Shown here: piece by piece, positions 46,387 through 56,974 of the stretch | Layout of the letters: the number at the start of each line of letters is the position of its first letter | How positions within the stretch are numbered: position 1 is the first letter of the stretch | NCBI RefSeq assembly: GCF_026011735.1 | Contig: NZ_BRVN01000002.1 | Location: 310,001-374,000 of the forward strand | Length of the DNA stretch: 64,000 nt | Source of the DNA: Dietzia sp. NCCP-2495 | GTDB lineage: Bacteria > Actinomycetota > Actinomycetes > Mycobacteriales > Mycobacteriaceae | Reading direction: 5' to 3' | Notes under the pieces: generated by a model | What the model saw: only the letters and a program-made list of their open reading frames with translations | Databases searched by the model: none | What the model was told of the DNA's origin: nothing | Position numbers and translations under genes: made by a program

Positions 46387-48078
46387 ATGGCATCCGAAGA
46401 TCGGGCCCGCCGTTCGGGGCGACCCGCGTCCGACCCCGGTGCGACGACCGCGTCACGGTCCGACGCCGCTCCCGCCCGTCCCGACCTGCTCGGGCGGATC
46501 GCCGCACCCCTGGTGGCGATCAACCGTGCACCCCTGACCTCGTACCACGTCGTCATGGTGATCACCGCCCTGCTCACCGTCATCGGTCTGGGCATGGTGC
46601 TCTCCAGCTCCAACGTGCTTGCCTTCTCCGGCGGTGGTACGCCGTTCGACATCTTCCTGCGTCAGGCGATGTTCGTGACCATCGGTTGGGTCGGCTTCGC
46701 ACTGGCCCTGCGGATGCGGTTCGAGCTGCTGCGCTCGATGGCACTGCCGTTGCTCGGGGTGTCGACCGTCCTGTTGGTCGTGGTCCTGTTCACCGCCCCG
46801 GTCAACGGCTCGCGCGGCTGGATCAACCTCGGCTTCTTCTCGATCCAGCCGGCGGAGATCGCCAAGCTGGCCTTCATGATCTGGGCGTCGTCCGTGGTCG
46901 CCAAGCGGATGCGGACCGGGTACTGGTTGGATCTGCTCTTCCCGGCCATCGTCGGCTGGGCCGTGGTCGCCGGGCTCATCCTCGTGGCCCCCGATATGGG
47001 CATGACCACGGCCGTGACCATCGCGTTCCTGTGCATCCTGTGGTTCGCCGGGTACCCGGCGCGGCACTTCCTTCTGGTGATCGTGTTCGGCATCGTGCTG
47101 TTCGGCGTCTTCGCCTCGATGTTCGCGTACCGCTCCGAGCGGATCCTCACGTACATCGACACCGTGCGAGGGGACTTCTCCAACCCCCAGGGCGCGGCGT
47201 ACCAGTCGTACCAGGGCATGCTCTCGCTCGCCGACGGCGGACTCTTCGGCGTCGGACTGGGGCAGTCGAGCGCCAAGTGGTTCTACCTGCCCGAGGCGAC
47301 GAACGACTTCATCTTCGCGATCATCGGCGAGGAGCTCGGGTGGGTCGGCGCCACCGTCGTGGCACTGCTCTACTTGGTCCTCGGCTGGGTGGGAATGCGC
47401 ATCGCGACACAGTCCGTCGACCCGTTCCGCCGGCTGCTCGCGGGCACCATCACCGCCACGATCGTCCTGCAGGCGTTCATCAACATCGGCTACGTGGTGG
47501 GTCTGCTGCCCGTCACGGGCCTGCAGCTGCCGCTCATCTCCAACGGCGGTACGTCCGCGGTGGTCACGCTGACCTCACTGGGACTGCTCGCCAACTGCGC
47601 GCGGCACGAGCCCGAGGCGATCTCGGCGATCCTCAGCTCGCCCCAGCGTCGTCGTCGCTGGTACTCGCTCCCGGACCCGAAGCCCTACACCCCCGAGCGG
47701 CCCGTGCCGGCCTCGGCGGCACCCGGCCGCTCCAGCGAGGGGACCCGTCGCTACGGCGAGCCCGTCACACGCGGATCCCAGGGCGTTCCCCCGTCCCGCC
47801 CGCAGAAGGGCGGCCGACGCACGGCCCAGCCGGCACCGGTGCCGCGTCCGAACCGCACCGACCCGCGGACCCCGGCGTACGAGACCATGCCGATCCCGGC
47901 CGATGTCGCTCGCGACCGGCGGCAGGGAGCCACCGCCATGACAGGTCGCACCGCGCGTCCGGTCCGGGGCCGCGAGGCCGAACGGCGCCAGCCACGCCGC
48001 ACCGCGCCCGACCCCGGCACCAGACAGAACCCGGGAACGCCGCGACCCCGTCCGATCCACCGAGGTAGACAGAGATGA
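46387..48078 (+). CDS. ftsW: Septal peptidoglycan polymerase (SEDS)
   Basis: Lipid II glycosyltransferase working with FtsI at the septum. The 563-residue protein has about ten membrane helices, [19 protein letters not shown] and [17 protein letters not shown] signatures, and GEELGWVGA. The last 150 residues are a basic, Arg/Pro-rich cytoplasmic tail, as in mycobacterial FtsW where the tail binds FtsZ. GGGAGG precedes ATG 46387 by 6 nt. The stop overlaps murG. Confidence 0.96.
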   Translation: MASEDRARRSGRPASDPGATTASRSDAAPARPDLLGRIAAPLVAINRAPLTSYHVVMVITALLTVIGLGMVLSSSNVLAFSGGGTPFDIFLRQAMFVTIGWVGFALALRMRFELLRSMALPLLGVSTVLLVVVLFTAPVNGSRGWINLGFFSIQPAEIAKLAFMIWASSVVAKRMRTGYWLDLLFPAIVGWAVVAGLILVAPDMGMTTAVTIAFLCILWFAGYPARHFLLVIVFGIVLFGVFASMFAYRSERILTYIDTVRGDFSNPQGAAYQSYQGMLSLADGGLFGVGLGQSSAKWFYLPEATNDFIFAIIGEELGWVGATVVALLYLVLGWVGMRIATQSVDPFRRLLAGTITATIVLQAFINIGYVVGLLPVTGLQLPLISNGGTSAVVTLTSLGLLANCARHEPEAISAILSSPQRRRRWYSLPDPKPYTPERPVPASAAPGRSSEGTRRYGEPVTRGSQGVPPSRPQKGGRRTAQPAPVPRPNRTDPRTPAYETMPIPADVARDRRQGATAMTGRTARPVRGREAERRQPRRTAPDPGTRQNPGTPRPRPIHRGRQR

Positions 48079-49199
48079 CCGAGAAGAGCCACGGACCGTC
48101 GGTCCTGGTGGTGGGCGGCGGAACGGCCGGTCACATCGAACCCGCACTCGCCGTGGGGGAGGCCGTCACCGCGCTCGACCCGCGTGCCCGGGTCACCGCC
48201 GTCGGGACCCCGCGCGGCCTCGAGACCGAGATCGTGCCCAAGCGCGGTGTGCCGCTCGAACTCGTCGACCCGGTCCCGCTCCCGCGACGGATCAACGGGG
48301 ACCTGTTCCGCCTCCCCGGTCGCCTGCTGCGGGCGATCCGTGGGGCCCGCGCCGTGCTGGCCCGGACCGAGGCCGACGTCGTGGTGGGCTTCGGCGGGTA
48401 CGCCTGTGTCCCCGTCTACCTCGCCGCCGGTCCGCTGGCCGGGCGTGGCCGGAAGGTCCCGGTCGTGGTCCACGAGGCCAACGCCCGTGCGGGGATCGCC
48501 AACAAACTCGGCGCGCGCTTCGCGGTGGCGACCCTCGCGGCGGTCACCGGTTCCGGACTCGACGCGCGCGTCGTGGGCAATCCGGTCAAGCGGGCGGTGG
48601 CCGCCCTCGACCGGCCCGCACTGCGTGAGGAGGCCCGCCGCACCTTCGGCCTGGACCCGGCGGCGCCGACCATCCTGGTGGTCGGTGGATCCCAGGGGGC
48701 CCGCTCGCTCAACTCGGCGATGGGCGGGGTCGCCGAGGAGTTCTCCCGTGCGGGCGTCGCCGTGCTCCACGCCGTGGGCCCCAAGAACGTCGACGACGCG
48801 CCGGTCGTCTCCGGCGGGGGCGCACCATACGTCACCGTGCCCTACCTGGACCGCATGGACCTGGCCTATGCCGCGGCGGATCTCATCGTGTGCCGGTCCG
48901 GCGCGATCACCGTCGCGGAGGTCTCCGCGGTCGGGCTCCCCGCGGTGTTCGTGCCGCTTCCGCACGGCAACGGGGAGCAGGCCCTCAACGCCCGCGACCT
49001 CGTCGCCGGGGGCGCCGCGATGATGGTCGACGACGCCGACCTGAACGCCGACTACCTGCGCACGCAGGTGCTCCCGCTCGCGCTCGACCGCGGACGGTTG
49101 GAGACGATGTCCGCGGCCGCCGTCAGCGGCGGCTCCCGGGACGCGGCCGAGGTCGTGGCGCGTGCCGCGCTCGACGCCGCAGGAAAGGACACCCGGTGA
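48075..49199 (+). CDS. murG: UDP-GlcNAc:lipid I GlcNAc transferase
   Basis: Converts lipid I to lipid II on the inner membrane face. The 374-residue GT28 protein shows [44 protein letters not shown] and [12 protein letters not shown], with a donor-binding [16 protein letters not shown] block. The usual GGGTGGH loop reads GGGTAGH, as in actinobacteria. It overlaps ftsW and murC by 4 nt. Confidence 0.96.
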   Translation: MTEKSHGPSVLVVGGGTAGHIEPALAVGEAVTALDPRARVTAVGTPRGLETEIVPKRGVPLELVDPVPLPRRINGDLFRLPGRLLRAIRGARAVLARTEADVVVGFGGYACVPVYLAAGPLAGRGRKVPVVVHEANARAGIANKLGARFAVATLAAVTGSGLDARVVGNPVKRAVAALDRPALREEARRTFGLDPAAPTILVVGGSQGARSLNSAMGGVAEEFSRAGVAVLHAVGPKNVDDAPVVSGGGAPYVTVPYLDRMDLAYAAADLIVCRSGAITVAEVSAVGLPAVFVPLPHGNGEQALNARDLVAGGAAMMVDDADLNADYLRTQVLPLALDRGRLETMSAAAVSGGSRDAAEVVARAALDAAGKDTR

Positions 49200-50674
49200 C
49201 CGCACGCCCTGAACCCCAGGCCGATGTCCCCGAGACGCTGACCCGCGTCCATATGATCGGGATCGGCGGCGCGGGCATGTCCGCCGTCGCACGGATCCTG
49301 CTGGACCACGGCGCCGCGGTCTCCGGCAGCGACGCGCGTGATTCCGACGAGTTGCGGTCCCTCGAGGCACACGGCGCGGTCGTCCGGGTGGGGCACCACG
49401 CCGATGCGCTGCACGCCGCGGGGGCCGCGCCCGAGATCGTCGTGGTCTCCAAGGCCGCGATCCCCGCCGATAACCCCGAGCTGGTCGCGGCCCGTGACTC
49501 CGGCATCCCCGTTGTCACCCGCTCGCAGGTCCTGGGTCACCTGGCGCGGGCCGGTCGGTCGATCATGGTCTGCGGCACCCACGGAAAGACGTCCACCACC
49601 TCGATGCTCATCGCCGGCATGACGGCCGCCGGTTCCGACCCGTCCTTCGCCGTGGGCGGGATGGTGCTGCAGTTCGGGACCAACGCGCGCGGCGGCGCGG
49701 ATCCGGTGTTCGTGGCAGAGGCCGACGAGTCCGACGGATCCCTGGTGCACTACGAGCCCGACGTGGTGATCCTCACCAACGCCGAGCCCGATCACCTTGA
49801 CCATTTCGGCACCGCCGAAGCCTACTTCGAGGTGTTCGACACGTTCCTCGCGCGGATCCCCGCCACCGGCGCCCTCGTGGCCTGCCTCGACGACGAGGGA
49901 TCCGCCGAGCGCGCCCGCCGGGCCGCCGCCCGGGGTGTGCGGGTGGTGGGATACCGCACCGTGACCGGTCCGGAGAACGACCTGCCGGTGGTGGCCGAGC
50001 TCGCCGACGTGGTCGTCGACGCCGACGGCACGCGTGCGCAGCTCACACTCGACGGCCGGACCCGCACGACGATGCACGTCGGTACCCCGGGTGAGCACAT
50101 GGTGCTCAACTCGGTGGCCGCACTGCTCGCGGCCCGGGAGGTCGCCGGCACCGACGCATTCGACCTCGACGGGTTCCTGGCCGGGCTGTCCGGGTTCGGG
50201 GGAGTCGGCCGCCGCTTCGAGCCCAAGGGCGAGATCGCGCTCGACGGGGGATCTGTCCGCGTCTTCGACGACTACGCTCACCATCCCACCGAGGTCAGCG
50301 CGGTTCTCGGTGCGGCGCGGGAGATCGTGGAGGCCGACGGTGGCCGGCTGGTCGCCGTGTTCCAGCCGCACCTGTACTCGCGCACCCGGATCTTCGCCGA
50401 GGAGTTCGCCGCGGCGCTGTCCCTGGCGGACCGCGTCGTGGTGCTCGAGGTCTACGGTGCCCGCGAGCAGCCCGAGCCGGGGGTCGACGCGGGGCTCATC
50501 ACCCGTCACGTCACCTCGCCCGTGGACAGGGCGAGCGACCTGGACACCGCGCTCGAGGTGGTGACCGGGATGATCGAGCCGGGCGACGTGGTGTTCACGC
50601 TGGGTGCCGGTGACATCACCACGCTCGGCCCCCGCATAGTCGCCGGCGTAGACACGGCCGGGAGCGGACACTGA
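49196..50674 (+). CDS. murC: UDP-MurNAc:L-alanine ligase
   Basis: Adds the first amino acid to UDP-MurNAc. The 492-residue product has [16 protein letters not shown]-loop [25 protein letters not shown], the [10 protein letters not shown] motif, and [13 protein letters not shown] 49196 overlaps the murG stop, with AGGAAAGGA 8 nt upstream. The longer open frame upstream lies inside murG and is rejected. Confidence 0.96.
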   Translation: MTARPEPQADVPETLTRVHMIGIGGAGMSAVARILLDHGAAVSGSDARDSDELRSLEAHGAVVRVGHHADALHAAGAAPEIVVVSKAAIPADNPELVAARDSGIPVVTRSQVLGHLARAGRSIMVCGTHGKTSTTSMLIAGMTAAGSDPSFAVGGMVLQFGTNARGGADPVFVAEADESDGSLVHYEPDVVILTNAEPDHLDHFGTAEAYFEVFDTFLARIPATGALVACLDDEGSAERARRAAARGVRVVGYRTVTGPENDLPVVAELADVVVDADGTRAQLTLDGRTRTTMHVGTPGEHMVLNSVAALLAAREVAGTDAFDLDGFLAGLSGFGGVGRRFEPKGEIALDGGSVRVFDDYAHHPTEVSAVLGAAREIVEADGGRLVAVFQPHLYSRTRIFAEEFAAALSLADRVVVLEVYGAREQPEPGVDAGLITRHVTSPVDRASDLDTALEVVTGMIEPGDVVFTLGAGDITTLGPRIVAGVDTAGSGH

Positions 50675-50693
50675 TCGTGGACAGGAGCGGGCG

Positions 50694-51515
50694 TTGACCA
50701 GCGACGACGACCGGACCGACGAGCAGCAGTCGACTCCGGTGACCGACGACCCGGACCGCCGCCTCGACGCGGTGACGGTCCGGGAGTCCGACGCACGCGT
50801 TCGACACTCCGATCCGGCGGTGCGTGCCAGGCTCCGACGGCGACGCCGCCGCACCAACCGCATCTACGTCGGGCTCGGCGTGGCACTGGTCGTCATGCTC
50901 GTCGGCTACATCGCGCTGTACTTCCTGCCCGTGTTCGCGGTGCGCGAGGTCAAGGTCAACGGACCGCAGACCATCCCGTCGGATCTCGTCATCGAACGGG
51001 CCGCGGTGGTTCCCGGCACGCCGCTGCTGCAGGTAGACACGCACTCCGTCGCGCGCCGCGTGGCGGGGATCCCGCGTGTCGACCAGGTGACGGTCAAGCG
51101 TGACTACCCGTCCGCACTGCGGATCGAGCTGGTCGAGCGCACCGCGCTCGTGGTGGTGGACGTTGACGGAGCGGCCCATCTCGTCGACGCCGCGGGTGTC
51201 GACTTCGGTCCCGGCGAAGTCCCACCGGGAACCCCGACACTGACGGTCGGGGAAGAGGCCCGGTCGAGTCTGCCGTCGATCGTGCGTGAACTCGCCGGAG
51301 TCTTCGAGGAGGTGCGCGGCACCGCCCGACAGGAGATCGCGTCAGTGCACGTCGAGACCCCGGCGTCGATCGAGTTGACGCTCGGCGATGGACGGGTCGT
51401 GGAGTGGGGCGCGGCCGGCCGCGACCACGAGAAGGCGGTCGCCCTGGAGATGGTGCTCACCCAGCCCGGGCAGACCTGGAACGTCTCGAACCCGGCGCTG
51501 CCCACCTCCCGCTAG
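50694..51515 (+). CDS. ftsQ: Cell-division protein FtsQ
   Basis: Bitopic scaffold joining early and late divisome proteins. The 273-residue protein has an acidic then basic cytoplasmic N terminus, a transmembrane helix (about 57-77), a POTRA domain starting FAVREVKVNGPQ, and the FtsQ domain with VERTALVVVDVDG. AGGAG precedes TTG 50694. It lies 19 nt after murC and completes the core run before ftsZ. Confidence 0.93.
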   Translation: MTSDDDRTDEQQSTPVTDDPDRRLDAVTVRESDARVRHSDPAVRARLRRRRRRTNRIYVGLGVALVVMLVGYIALYFLPVFAVREVKVNGPQTIPSDLVIERAAVVPGTPLLQVDTHSVARRVAGIPRVDQVTVKRDYPSALRIELVERTALVVVDVDGAAHLVDAAGVDFGPGEVPPGTPTLTVGEEARSSLPSIVRELAGVFEEVRGTARQEIASVHVETPASIELTLGDGRVVEWGAAGRDHEKAVALEMVLTQPGQTWNVSNPALPTSR

Positions 51516-51706
51516 GCACGGTGGCGTACACGTCTCGCCTGTCCCGGTGAAGAGAAGGCCACGACGGGGCGTCGTCCGGTAAGGCCGAGGCACACACTTT
51601 CCGCAAGCGTCACGACACGACACGCCCGCGCGGTTCATGGACGCACGGGGTCGCTGCCCCTACGGTGTGATCCGAAGGCGGAAACGGCCTCTGACCTGCA
51701 AGTTTA

Positions 51707-51723
51707 ACCCTCAACTAGAGGGT
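51707..51723 (+). promoter_or_regulatory. Conserved inverted repeat upstream of ftsZ
   Basis: ACCCTC-AACTA-GAGGGT forms a 6-bp palindrome within the 285-nt ftsQ-ftsZ gap, about 80 nt before the ftsZ start. Similar 'CCTCAAC...GAGG' elements stand upstream of ftsZ in other actinobacteria. Role unknown; an mRNA hairpin or operator is possible. The rest of the gap holds the ribosome-binding site AAGGAAGG and no gene. Confidence 0.45.
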
Positions 51724-51800
51724 GAGACTTTAGGTCCACGGAACTTTCGTCACGACAGCATGCAACCGAGCACGACACCCACAAGGAAGGCCGGGCCTCG

Positions 51801-52988
51801 ATGAGCTCACCGCACAACTACCTCGCAGTCATCAAGGTCGTCGGCATCGGGGGCGGCGGCGTCAACGCCGTGAACCGGATGATCGACGAGGGACTCAAGG
51901 GCGTCGAGTTCATCGCCGTGAACACCGACGCGCAGGCCCTGCTCATGTCCGATGCGGACGTCAAGCTCGACGTCGGGCGCGAACTCACACGCGGGCTCGG
52001 CGCCGGCGCGGATCCGGAGGTCGGTCGCAAGGCCGCCGAAGATCACAAGGACGAGATCGAAGAGGTCCTCAAGGGTGCCGACATGGTGTTCGTCACCGCC
52101 GGCGAGGGCGGCGGCACCGGCACCGGCGGCGCACCCGTGGTTGCGGCGATCGCCCGCAAGCTCGGCGCACTGACCGTCGGCGTGGTCACCCGCCCGTTCT
52201 CGTTCGAGGGCAAGCGCCGCGGCGGCCAGGCGGACTCCGGCATCGACCAGCTCCGCGAGGCCTGCGACACGCTCATCGTCATCCCCAATGACCGGCTGTT
52301 GCAGCTCGGCGACGCGGGCGTGTCGATGATGGAGGCCTTCAAGACCGCCGACGAGGTCCTCCTCAACGGTGTCCAGGGCATCACCGACCTCATCACCACC
52401 CCCGGCGTGATCAACGTGGACTTCGCCGACGTCAAGGGCGTCATGTCCGGCGCCGGCAGCGCGCTCATGGGCATCGGTTCCTCCCGAGGCGAGGGCCGCG
52501 CGTTCAAGGCCGCCGAGGCCGCGATCAACTCGCCGCTGCTCGAGACCACGATGGAGGGCGCCAAGGGCGTGCTCATGTCCATCGCCGGCGGGAGCGACCT
52601 GGGCCTGTTCGAGATCAACGAGGCCGCCTCGCTGGTCCAGGAGGAAGCGCACCCCGACGCCAACATCATCTTCGGCACCGTCGTGGACGACTCGCTGGGC
52701 GACGAGGTCCGCGTGACCGTCATCGCCGCGGGCTTCGAGGGCGGTTCGCGTCCGGTCACCGCCGGTGGTGCCGCGCCGCGCCGCGGTCGTCATCACCTCG
52801 ACGACGACTCCGTGCCCGGCGCTTCCGGGGAGACCGGCGGAGCGTCCGAGCTCGGCTCGACGCCCCTCGGCGGGGGTCGTCGCGAGGAGCCGGCGTACAC
52901 CGACGCCCCGGCGAGCTCCGGCTCGTCCTCGTCCCGCCGTCGCGACGAGGACGACGACATCGACGTCCCGCCGTTCATGCGGCACTGA
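51801..52988 (+). CDS. ftsZ: Cell-division GTPase FtsZ
   Basis: Tubulin-like GTPase forming the Z ring. The 395-residue product has the conserved start [22 protein letters not shown], the GTP signature [13 protein letters not shown], and T7-loop [15 protein letters not shown] with the catalytic Asp. The Ser/Arg-rich linker ends in [12 protein letters not shown], the tail that binds SepF and FtsW. It starts 285 nt after ftsQ, allowing its own promoter. Confidence 0.98.
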   Translation: MSSPHNYLAVIKVVGIGGGGVNAVNRMIDEGLKGVEFIAVNTDAQALLMSDADVKLDVGRELTRGLGAGADPEVGRKAAEDHKDEIEEVLKGADMVFVTAGEGGGTGTGGAPVVAAIARKLGALTVGVVTRPFSFEGKRRGGQADSGIDQLREACDTLIVIPNDRLLQLGDAGVSMMEAFKTADEVLLNGVQGITDLITTPGVINVDFADVKGVMSGAGSALMGIGSSRGEGRAFKAAEAAINSPLLETTMEGAKGVLMSIAGGSDLGLFEINEAASLVQEEAHPDANIIFGTVVDDSLGDEVRVTVIAAGFEGGSRPVTAGGAAPRRGRHHLDDDSVPGASGETGGASELGSTPLGGGRREEPAYTDAPASSGSSSSRRRDEDDDIDVPPFMRH

Positions 52989-52991
52989 CGG

Positions 52992-53711
52992 ATGCCCTCA
53001 CGCGGAACAGGACGCGTCCGCCGGGTGGTCACCGACCGCCGCGGCGGCGCGTCCTCCGGTGATTTCGACTCGTTCAACCTCGGCGACCACGTCGGCGACG
53101 CCCCCGCGGCGGTCGCCGCGAACCGGGCGCGCCTGGCGCGGCGGTTGGGGCTGCCAGCCACCGACATCGTGTGGATGGACCAGGTCCACGGAACCCGCAT
53201 CGCCCGCGTGAGCCGGGCGACGGGCGGGCCCGTCCCCGCCACCGACGGCCTGGTGACGGACAGGCCCGGCCTGGCGCTGGCCGTCCTCACGGCCGACTGC
53301 GTGCCCGTGCTGGCAGCGGACTCCGAGGCCGGGGTGATCGGGGCCGTGCACGCAGGACGGGTCGGCGCGGTGGGCGGGATCGTCCCGAACCTCATCGGGG
53401 CCATGACCTCGCTCGGAGCCCGACCCGAACAGATCACCATCCTCCTCGGACCGGCCGCGGCCGGAGAGCACTACGAGCTCCCGGACGAGATGGTCGACGA
53501 GGTCGAGGATGCCCTTCCCGGCAGTCGCGCCCGCACAGTCGGCGGGACCGCCGGGGTGGACCTGCGCCGGGGACTGACCCGCCAACTCCACGGACTGGGC
53601 GTGACGCAGGTCGACTCGGACCCGCGGTGCACCATCGCCGACGAGTCCCTGTTCTCGTACCGGCGCGAGGGCCGGACCGGGCGCCTGGCGTCGGTGATCT
53701 GGCGCGAGTAG
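52992..53711 (+). CDS. pgeF: Peptidoglycan editing factor / purine nucleoside phosphorylase (YfiH)
   Basis: 239-residue Cu/Zn-dependent multicopper-type protein of the YfiH/LACC1 family, which in E. coli keeps L-Ser out of the stem peptide and has nucleoside phosphorylase activity. Metal ligands are seen in MDQVHGTRI, VLTADCVPV and GAVHAGRVG. The segment usually reading PCCYEV is GEHYEL here. It begins 3 nt after the ftsZ stop, as is common in actinobacteria. Confidence 0.9.
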   Translation: MPSRGTGRVRRVVTDRRGGASSGDFDSFNLGDHVGDAPAAVAANRARLARRLGLPATDIVWMDQVHGTRIARVSRATGGPVPATDGLVTDRPGLALAVLTADCVPVLAADSEAGVIGAVHAGRVGAVGGIVPNLIGAMTSLGARPEQITILLGPAAAGEHYELPDEMVDEVEDALPGSRARTVGGTAGVDLRRGLTRQLHGLGVTQVDSDPRCTIADESLFSYRREGRTGRLASVIWRE

Positions 53712-53735
53712 CGCCTGCCCGATAGGTTACGTCTC

Positions 53736-53777
53736 ATGCAGCACACTGTCGGCGAATCAGCAGGTCACCGTGACTGA
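53736..53777 (+). CDS. Possible leaderless 13-codon upstream ORF
   Basis: ATG CAG CAC ... GAC TGA encodes MQHTVGESAGHRD. A -10-like TAGGTT at 53723-53728 ends 7 nt before the ATG, so it could be translated as a leaderless mRNA start. Its stop (53775-53777) lies just past the yggS start codon (53770), which would couple translation of the two. Speculative. Confidence 0.35.
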   Translation: MQHTVGESAGHRD

Positions 53778-54522
53778 CCCCCGGACAACTGACCCCCGGA
53801 CAGAGGAACTGGCGGAGCGCCTTCACGCGACCCGCGAACGACTGGACGCGGCCCGGGCGGCCGCCGGCCGGACAGAGGAGGTCGACCTCGTCGTCGTTAC
53901 CAAGTTCCACCCCCTCGACGACGTGATCCGCCTCGCGCGCCTCGGGGTGCGCGACGTGGGGGAGAACCGTGTCCAGGAGGCGGCCGCCAAGGCCGCCGAG
54001 TTCGAGACCACCGACGCCGGGCTCGCCGCGACACTCCGCTGGAACATGATCGGCACCATCCAGTCCAACAAGGCCGCCTCCATCGCGCGATGGGCCGACC
54101 GCGTCCACTCCGTGCACTCGGTCAAGGTCGCCAACGGGCTCGATCGTGGGCGCGCCCGGCGGGCGGAGGAGACGGCGTCGACCAGAGAACTGGCTCCACT
54201 GCCCGTCCTCCTGCAGCTGAGCCTCGACGGCGACACCTCCCGCGGCGGGGTGGCGCGTGAGAACCTGCACGCGCTGGCCGACCACGTGGCGGAACTGGAG
54301 CACCTCACCCTTGCCGGCCTCATGGTGGTCCCCCCGCTCGAGGGGGATCCGGCCGTGCATTTCGCCGATGCCGCCGAGGTCGCCGCAGGTCTGCGGGCCG
54401 CGCATCCCGGCGCCACAGAGTTCTCGGCGGGGATGTCCGGGGACATCGAGGACGCGATCGCCGCGGGTTCCACCTGTGTGCGTGTCGGAACGGCGATCCT
54501 CGGCCCGCGACCAGTAATTTGA
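53770..54522 (+). CDS. PLP-binding homeostasis protein YggS
   Basis: 250-residue YggS/PROSC (type III fold) protein that binds pyridoxal phosphate and buffers PLP levels. The PLP lysine lies in VDLVVVTKFHP, and DVGENRVQEAAAKA and GMSGDIEDAIAAGST follow the family pattern. The first residues repeat TDPRTTDPRT, so the start may vary. The usual ribosome-binding site is weak, and a leaderless upstream ORF overlaps the GTG. It is part of the ftsZ-pgeF-yggS-sepF-yggT run. Confidence 0.92.
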   Translation: MTDPRTTDPRTEELAERLHATRERLDAARAAAGRTEEVDLVVVTKFHPLDDVIRLARLGVRDVGENRVQEAAAKAAEFETTDAGLAATLRWNMIGTIQSNKAASIARWADRVHSVHSVKVANGLDRGRARRAEETASTRELAPLPVLLQLSLDGDTSRGGVARENLHALADHVAELEHLTLAGLMVVPPLEGDPAVHFADAAEVAAGLRAAHPGATEFSAGMSGDIEDAIAAGSTCVRVGTAILGPRPVI

Positions 54523-54595
54523 TATCCGACCTCGCGGGGGAGTCCTTCCGCGACAACAGACCGCGACGACCCCGTTACCAGGAAGGTCCCGGAAG

Positions 54596-55279
54596 ATGAG
54601 CGCAATCGCCCGGTTCAAGGAGTACTTCGGAATGGCGCCCGTCACGGCGTACGAGGACGAGTACCTGGACGACTACGACCGCCCCGTGCACCACGACGTC
54701 CGTGGGGCCCGGTCCCTGCACGAGATGGATGATCCGGGACCGGTCGGCCGGGACCGTCGGGACGACTACGGCTACGCCGCCGATCGCTACGCCGAGGAGC
54801 CCGTCGGGCGCCCCCGCCTGGACGAGATGGACGCCCCTGAGGCGCCGCGTCGCGCCATGGCCGACGACGCGGCCCCGCGACCCCGCCGCTACCACGCCGC
54901 CGAGGCCGGGGCCCGTGCCTCGCTGCGCGGTGTGCCCACCACGCGCGGAGCCGTCGCGCTCGCCCCCGAGGAGGAGTTCGTCGAGGACGGACTCGTCACC
55001 GTTCCCGAGACCGTTGTTGAGCGCCCTCGGGGCTTCGGTGACGGCAAGAGCCTCGGAGAGCACTTCCGCGCCGGCCGCGCCGTGGTGCTGGACCTGTCGA
55101 CCATGGCCGGCCCCGATGCCCGCCGCATGGTGGATTTCGCCGCCGGACTGGTGTTCGGACTCGACGGACGGATGGAGAAGGTCGCCGACCGCGAGCGCAC
55201 CTTCCTCCTGCAGCCCGCTGGCATGGATCTCACCGAGGCCGAGGTCCGTGACGCCGTCAACGGCGCGTTCCGTCGCTGA
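54596..55279 (+). CDS. sepF: Cell-division protein SepF
   Basis: Membrane anchor for FtsZ in bacteria without FtsA. The 227-residue product has an N-terminal amphipathic helix (MSAIARFKEYFGM), a long acidic disordered region, and the C-terminal SepF domain with VVLDLSTMAGPDARRMVDFAAGLVFGLDG. Binding to the FtsZ tail (DVPPFMRH) is established for mycobacterial SepF. It is preceded by AGGAAGG and lies between yggS and yggT. Confidence 0.95.
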   Translation: MSAIARFKEYFGMAPVTAYEDEYLDDYDRPVHHDVRGARSLHEMDDPGPVGRDRRDDYGYAADRYAEEPVGRPRLDEMDAPEAPRRAMADDAAPRPRRYHAAEAGARASLRGVPTTRGAVALAPEEEFVEDGLVTVPETVVERPRGFGDGKSLGEHFRAGRAVVLDLSTMAGPDARRMVDFAAGLVFGLDGRMEKVADRERTFLLQPAGMDLTEAEVRDAVNGAFRR

Positions 55280-55314
55280 CCCCCACCGGCCGACCCGGTC
55301 GGACCGGGGCACAG

Positions 55315-55327
55315 TAGGGTTGGGACG
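55315..55327 (+). promoter_or_regulatory. Leaderless promoter of yggT
   Basis: -10 TAGGGT at 55315-55320 ends 6 nt before GTG 55327, with no Shine-Dalgarno sequence. Confidence 0.5.
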
Positions 55328-55626
55328 TGCGTGAATTCCTCGTAATCCTCTATATCGCCACCCAGATCTTCTGGTACCTGCTGCTGGCCCGGATCGTCGT
55401 GGAGATGATCGCGTCCTTCTCCCGGGGGTGGAACCCCCGGGGCTTCGTCGCGGTGATCCTGGAGTGGCTGTTCACCATCACGGACCCGCCGGTCAAGGCG
55501 CTCCGGAAAGTGATCAAGCCGGTCCGTTTGGGGCAGGTCTCACTCGATCTGTCCGTACTCGTACTGTTCGTGATCATCATCGTGATCCAGATGATCCTGC
55601 GGTACCTGATGATCACTGTCGCCTGA
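55327..55626 (+). CDS. YggT-family membrane protein
   Basis: 99-residue protein with two hydrophobic helices (about 5-27 and 68-92) flanking a loop with ITDPPVKALRKVIKPVRLG, the YggT signature. The family is linked to division and osmotic tolerance, but no biochemical role is settled. It lies between sepF and wag31, as in most actinobacteria. Confidence 0.9.
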   Translation: MREFLVILYIATQIFWYLLLARIVVEMIASFSRGWNPRGFVAVILEWLFTITDPPVKALRKVIKPVRLGQVSLDLSVLVLFVIIIVIQMILRYLMITVA

Positions 55627-55759
55627 CCCGCGTTCGCGGGGTCATGGTGACGCGCGAGCCGATTGTGACTAGATTGGCACGCGTTAAGGTAGTAATGATG
55701 TCGTGGGCACGGCGTGGAAACGCCGAGCCGGCACCCGAGACGACCACGAGGGGTATCCC

Positions 55760-56653
55760 ATGCCGTTGACGCCAGCCGATGTGCACAACGTCGCGTTCTC
55801 CAAGCCGCCGATCGGTAAGCGCGGCTACAACGAGGACGAGGTCGACCAGTTCCTCGACCTGGTCGAGAAGGAGCTCGCCGAGCTCGTCGGAGAGAACGAG
55901 GATCTCCGTCATCGGGTGGACGAGTTGAGCAAGGACCTCGAGAAGGCGCGCAAGTCGTCGGACAAGGGCGACAAGAGCGAGTCCGACTCGGGCGCGAGCA
56001 AGGCCGCCGCTGCCACACCGGCTGCCGGTGCCGCCGCACCCGCCGCAGCTCCCGCTGCCGCGGCCGCGACCCCGTCGCTCGCCAAGTCGGAGGACTCCGG
56101 CGCCGCGAACCCCGAGACGCACATGCGTGCCGCCCGCGTGCTCGCCATGGCGCAGGAGATGGCCGACCGTCTCACCGGCGAGGCCAAGAAGGAGTCCGAC
56201 GGGCTCATGTCCAAGGCCCGCGGCGAGTCCGACCGTCTGGTCGGCGAAGCCAAGACCCAGTCCGAGAAGATGGTCAGCGACGCCCGCAAGGAGTCCGACC
56301 GCATCCTCGGCGAGGCCAAGACCAAATCCGACGGCATCGTCAAGGACGCCCAGACGCGGTCCGAGCAGCAGATCAAGGAGGCGCAGACCAAGGCTGACGC
56401 CCTCCAGGCCGACGCCGAGCGCAAGCACACCGAGATCATGGCCACGATCAACCAGCAGCGTGGCGTGCTCGAAGGTCGTATCGACCAGCTGCGCACCTTC
56501 GAGAAGGACTACCGCAGCCGGCTCACCAGCTACCTGGAGAACCAGCTCTCTGAGCTCGGCAAGAACGGCCCCTCGGCGCCTGCCGCCCCGGGCGACGTCG
56601 GCTCCGTGTCGGCCAAGAGCGACAAGAAGGACGGCGGCCATACCGCAGAGTAG
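55760..56653 (+). CDS. wag31: Polar growth coiled-coil protein Wag31/DivIVA
   Basis: Marks the cell poles and recruits the elongation machinery. The 297-residue product has the DivIVA N-terminal membrane-binding motif MPLTPADVHNVAFSKPPIGKRGYNEDEVDQF, then a coiled coil. An Ala/Pro-rich linker (about 75-115) and a long second coiled coil of repeated 'GEAK.ESD' heptads (about 120-270) follow. GAGGGG precedes ATG 55760. It is followed by a strong hairpin terminator, closing the dcw run. Confidence 0.95.
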   Translation: MPLTPADVHNVAFSKPPIGKRGYNEDEVDQFLDLVEKELAELVGENEDLRHRVDELSKDLEKARKSSDKGDKSESDSGASKAAAATPAAGAAAPAAAPAAAAATPSLAKSEDSGAANPETHMRAARVLAMAQEMADRLTGEAKKESDGLMSKARGESDRLVGEAKTQSEKMVSDARKESDRILGEAKTKSDGIVKDAQTRSEQQIKEAQTKADALQADAERKHTEIMATINQQRGVLEGRIDQLRTFEKDYRSRLTSYLENQLSELGKNGPSAPAAPGDVGSVSAKSDKKDGGHTAE

Positions 56654-56673
56654 GTCTTCCGAGCAGATGTCCC

Positions 56674-56710
56674 GTCGACCCCCGACCCTGCCCAGGGTGC
56701 GGGGGTCGAC
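56674..56710 (+). terminator. Terminator after wag31
   Basis: Perfect 11-bp outer stem GTCGACCCCCG (56674-56684) / CGGGGGTCGAC (56700-56710) with inner ACCCT/AGGGT, 20 nt after the wag31 stop. Confidence 0.85.
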
Positions 56711-56755
56711 GTATATTCGAGAAGCGAACTGATACGCGACGCACAGGAGGCAACG

Positions 56756-56968
56756 ATGCTCGTCGCCGCACTAGGCCTGACGATCCTCGGTTTCGCCTTT
56801 CTCGTCGCCGCCGTCGCCACCGGACAGATCGCCTGGGCCTGGGCCTGCATCGGAGTCGGAGCCGTGGGGCTGATCCTGCTCCTGATCGACCTGATCCGCG
56901 GGCCCGGCAGAGGCGAGTCCGACGCCCCCGTGGCGGCGGACGAGACCGAAGCCCGCACCGACGGGTAG
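56756..56968 (+). CDS. Small two-helix membrane protein
   Basis: 70 residues: two hydrophobic helices (about 2-23, 27-46) then an acidic tail ending [14 protein letters not shown] sits 7 nt before ATG 56756, with TATATT just before it as a -10 candidate. The position matches Rv2144c, downstream of wag31. No function known. Confidence 0.8.
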   Translation: MLVAALGLTILGFAFLVAAVATGQIAWAWACIGVGAVGLILLLIDLIRGPGRGESDAPVAADETEARTDG

Positions 56969-56974
56969 AATCTG

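Noticed and set aside
55660-55700. Promoter before wag31 (TAGATT, TTGGCA near 55660-55690)
   Set aside because: AT-rich and suggestive, but no -35/-10 pair with proper spacing could be fixed.
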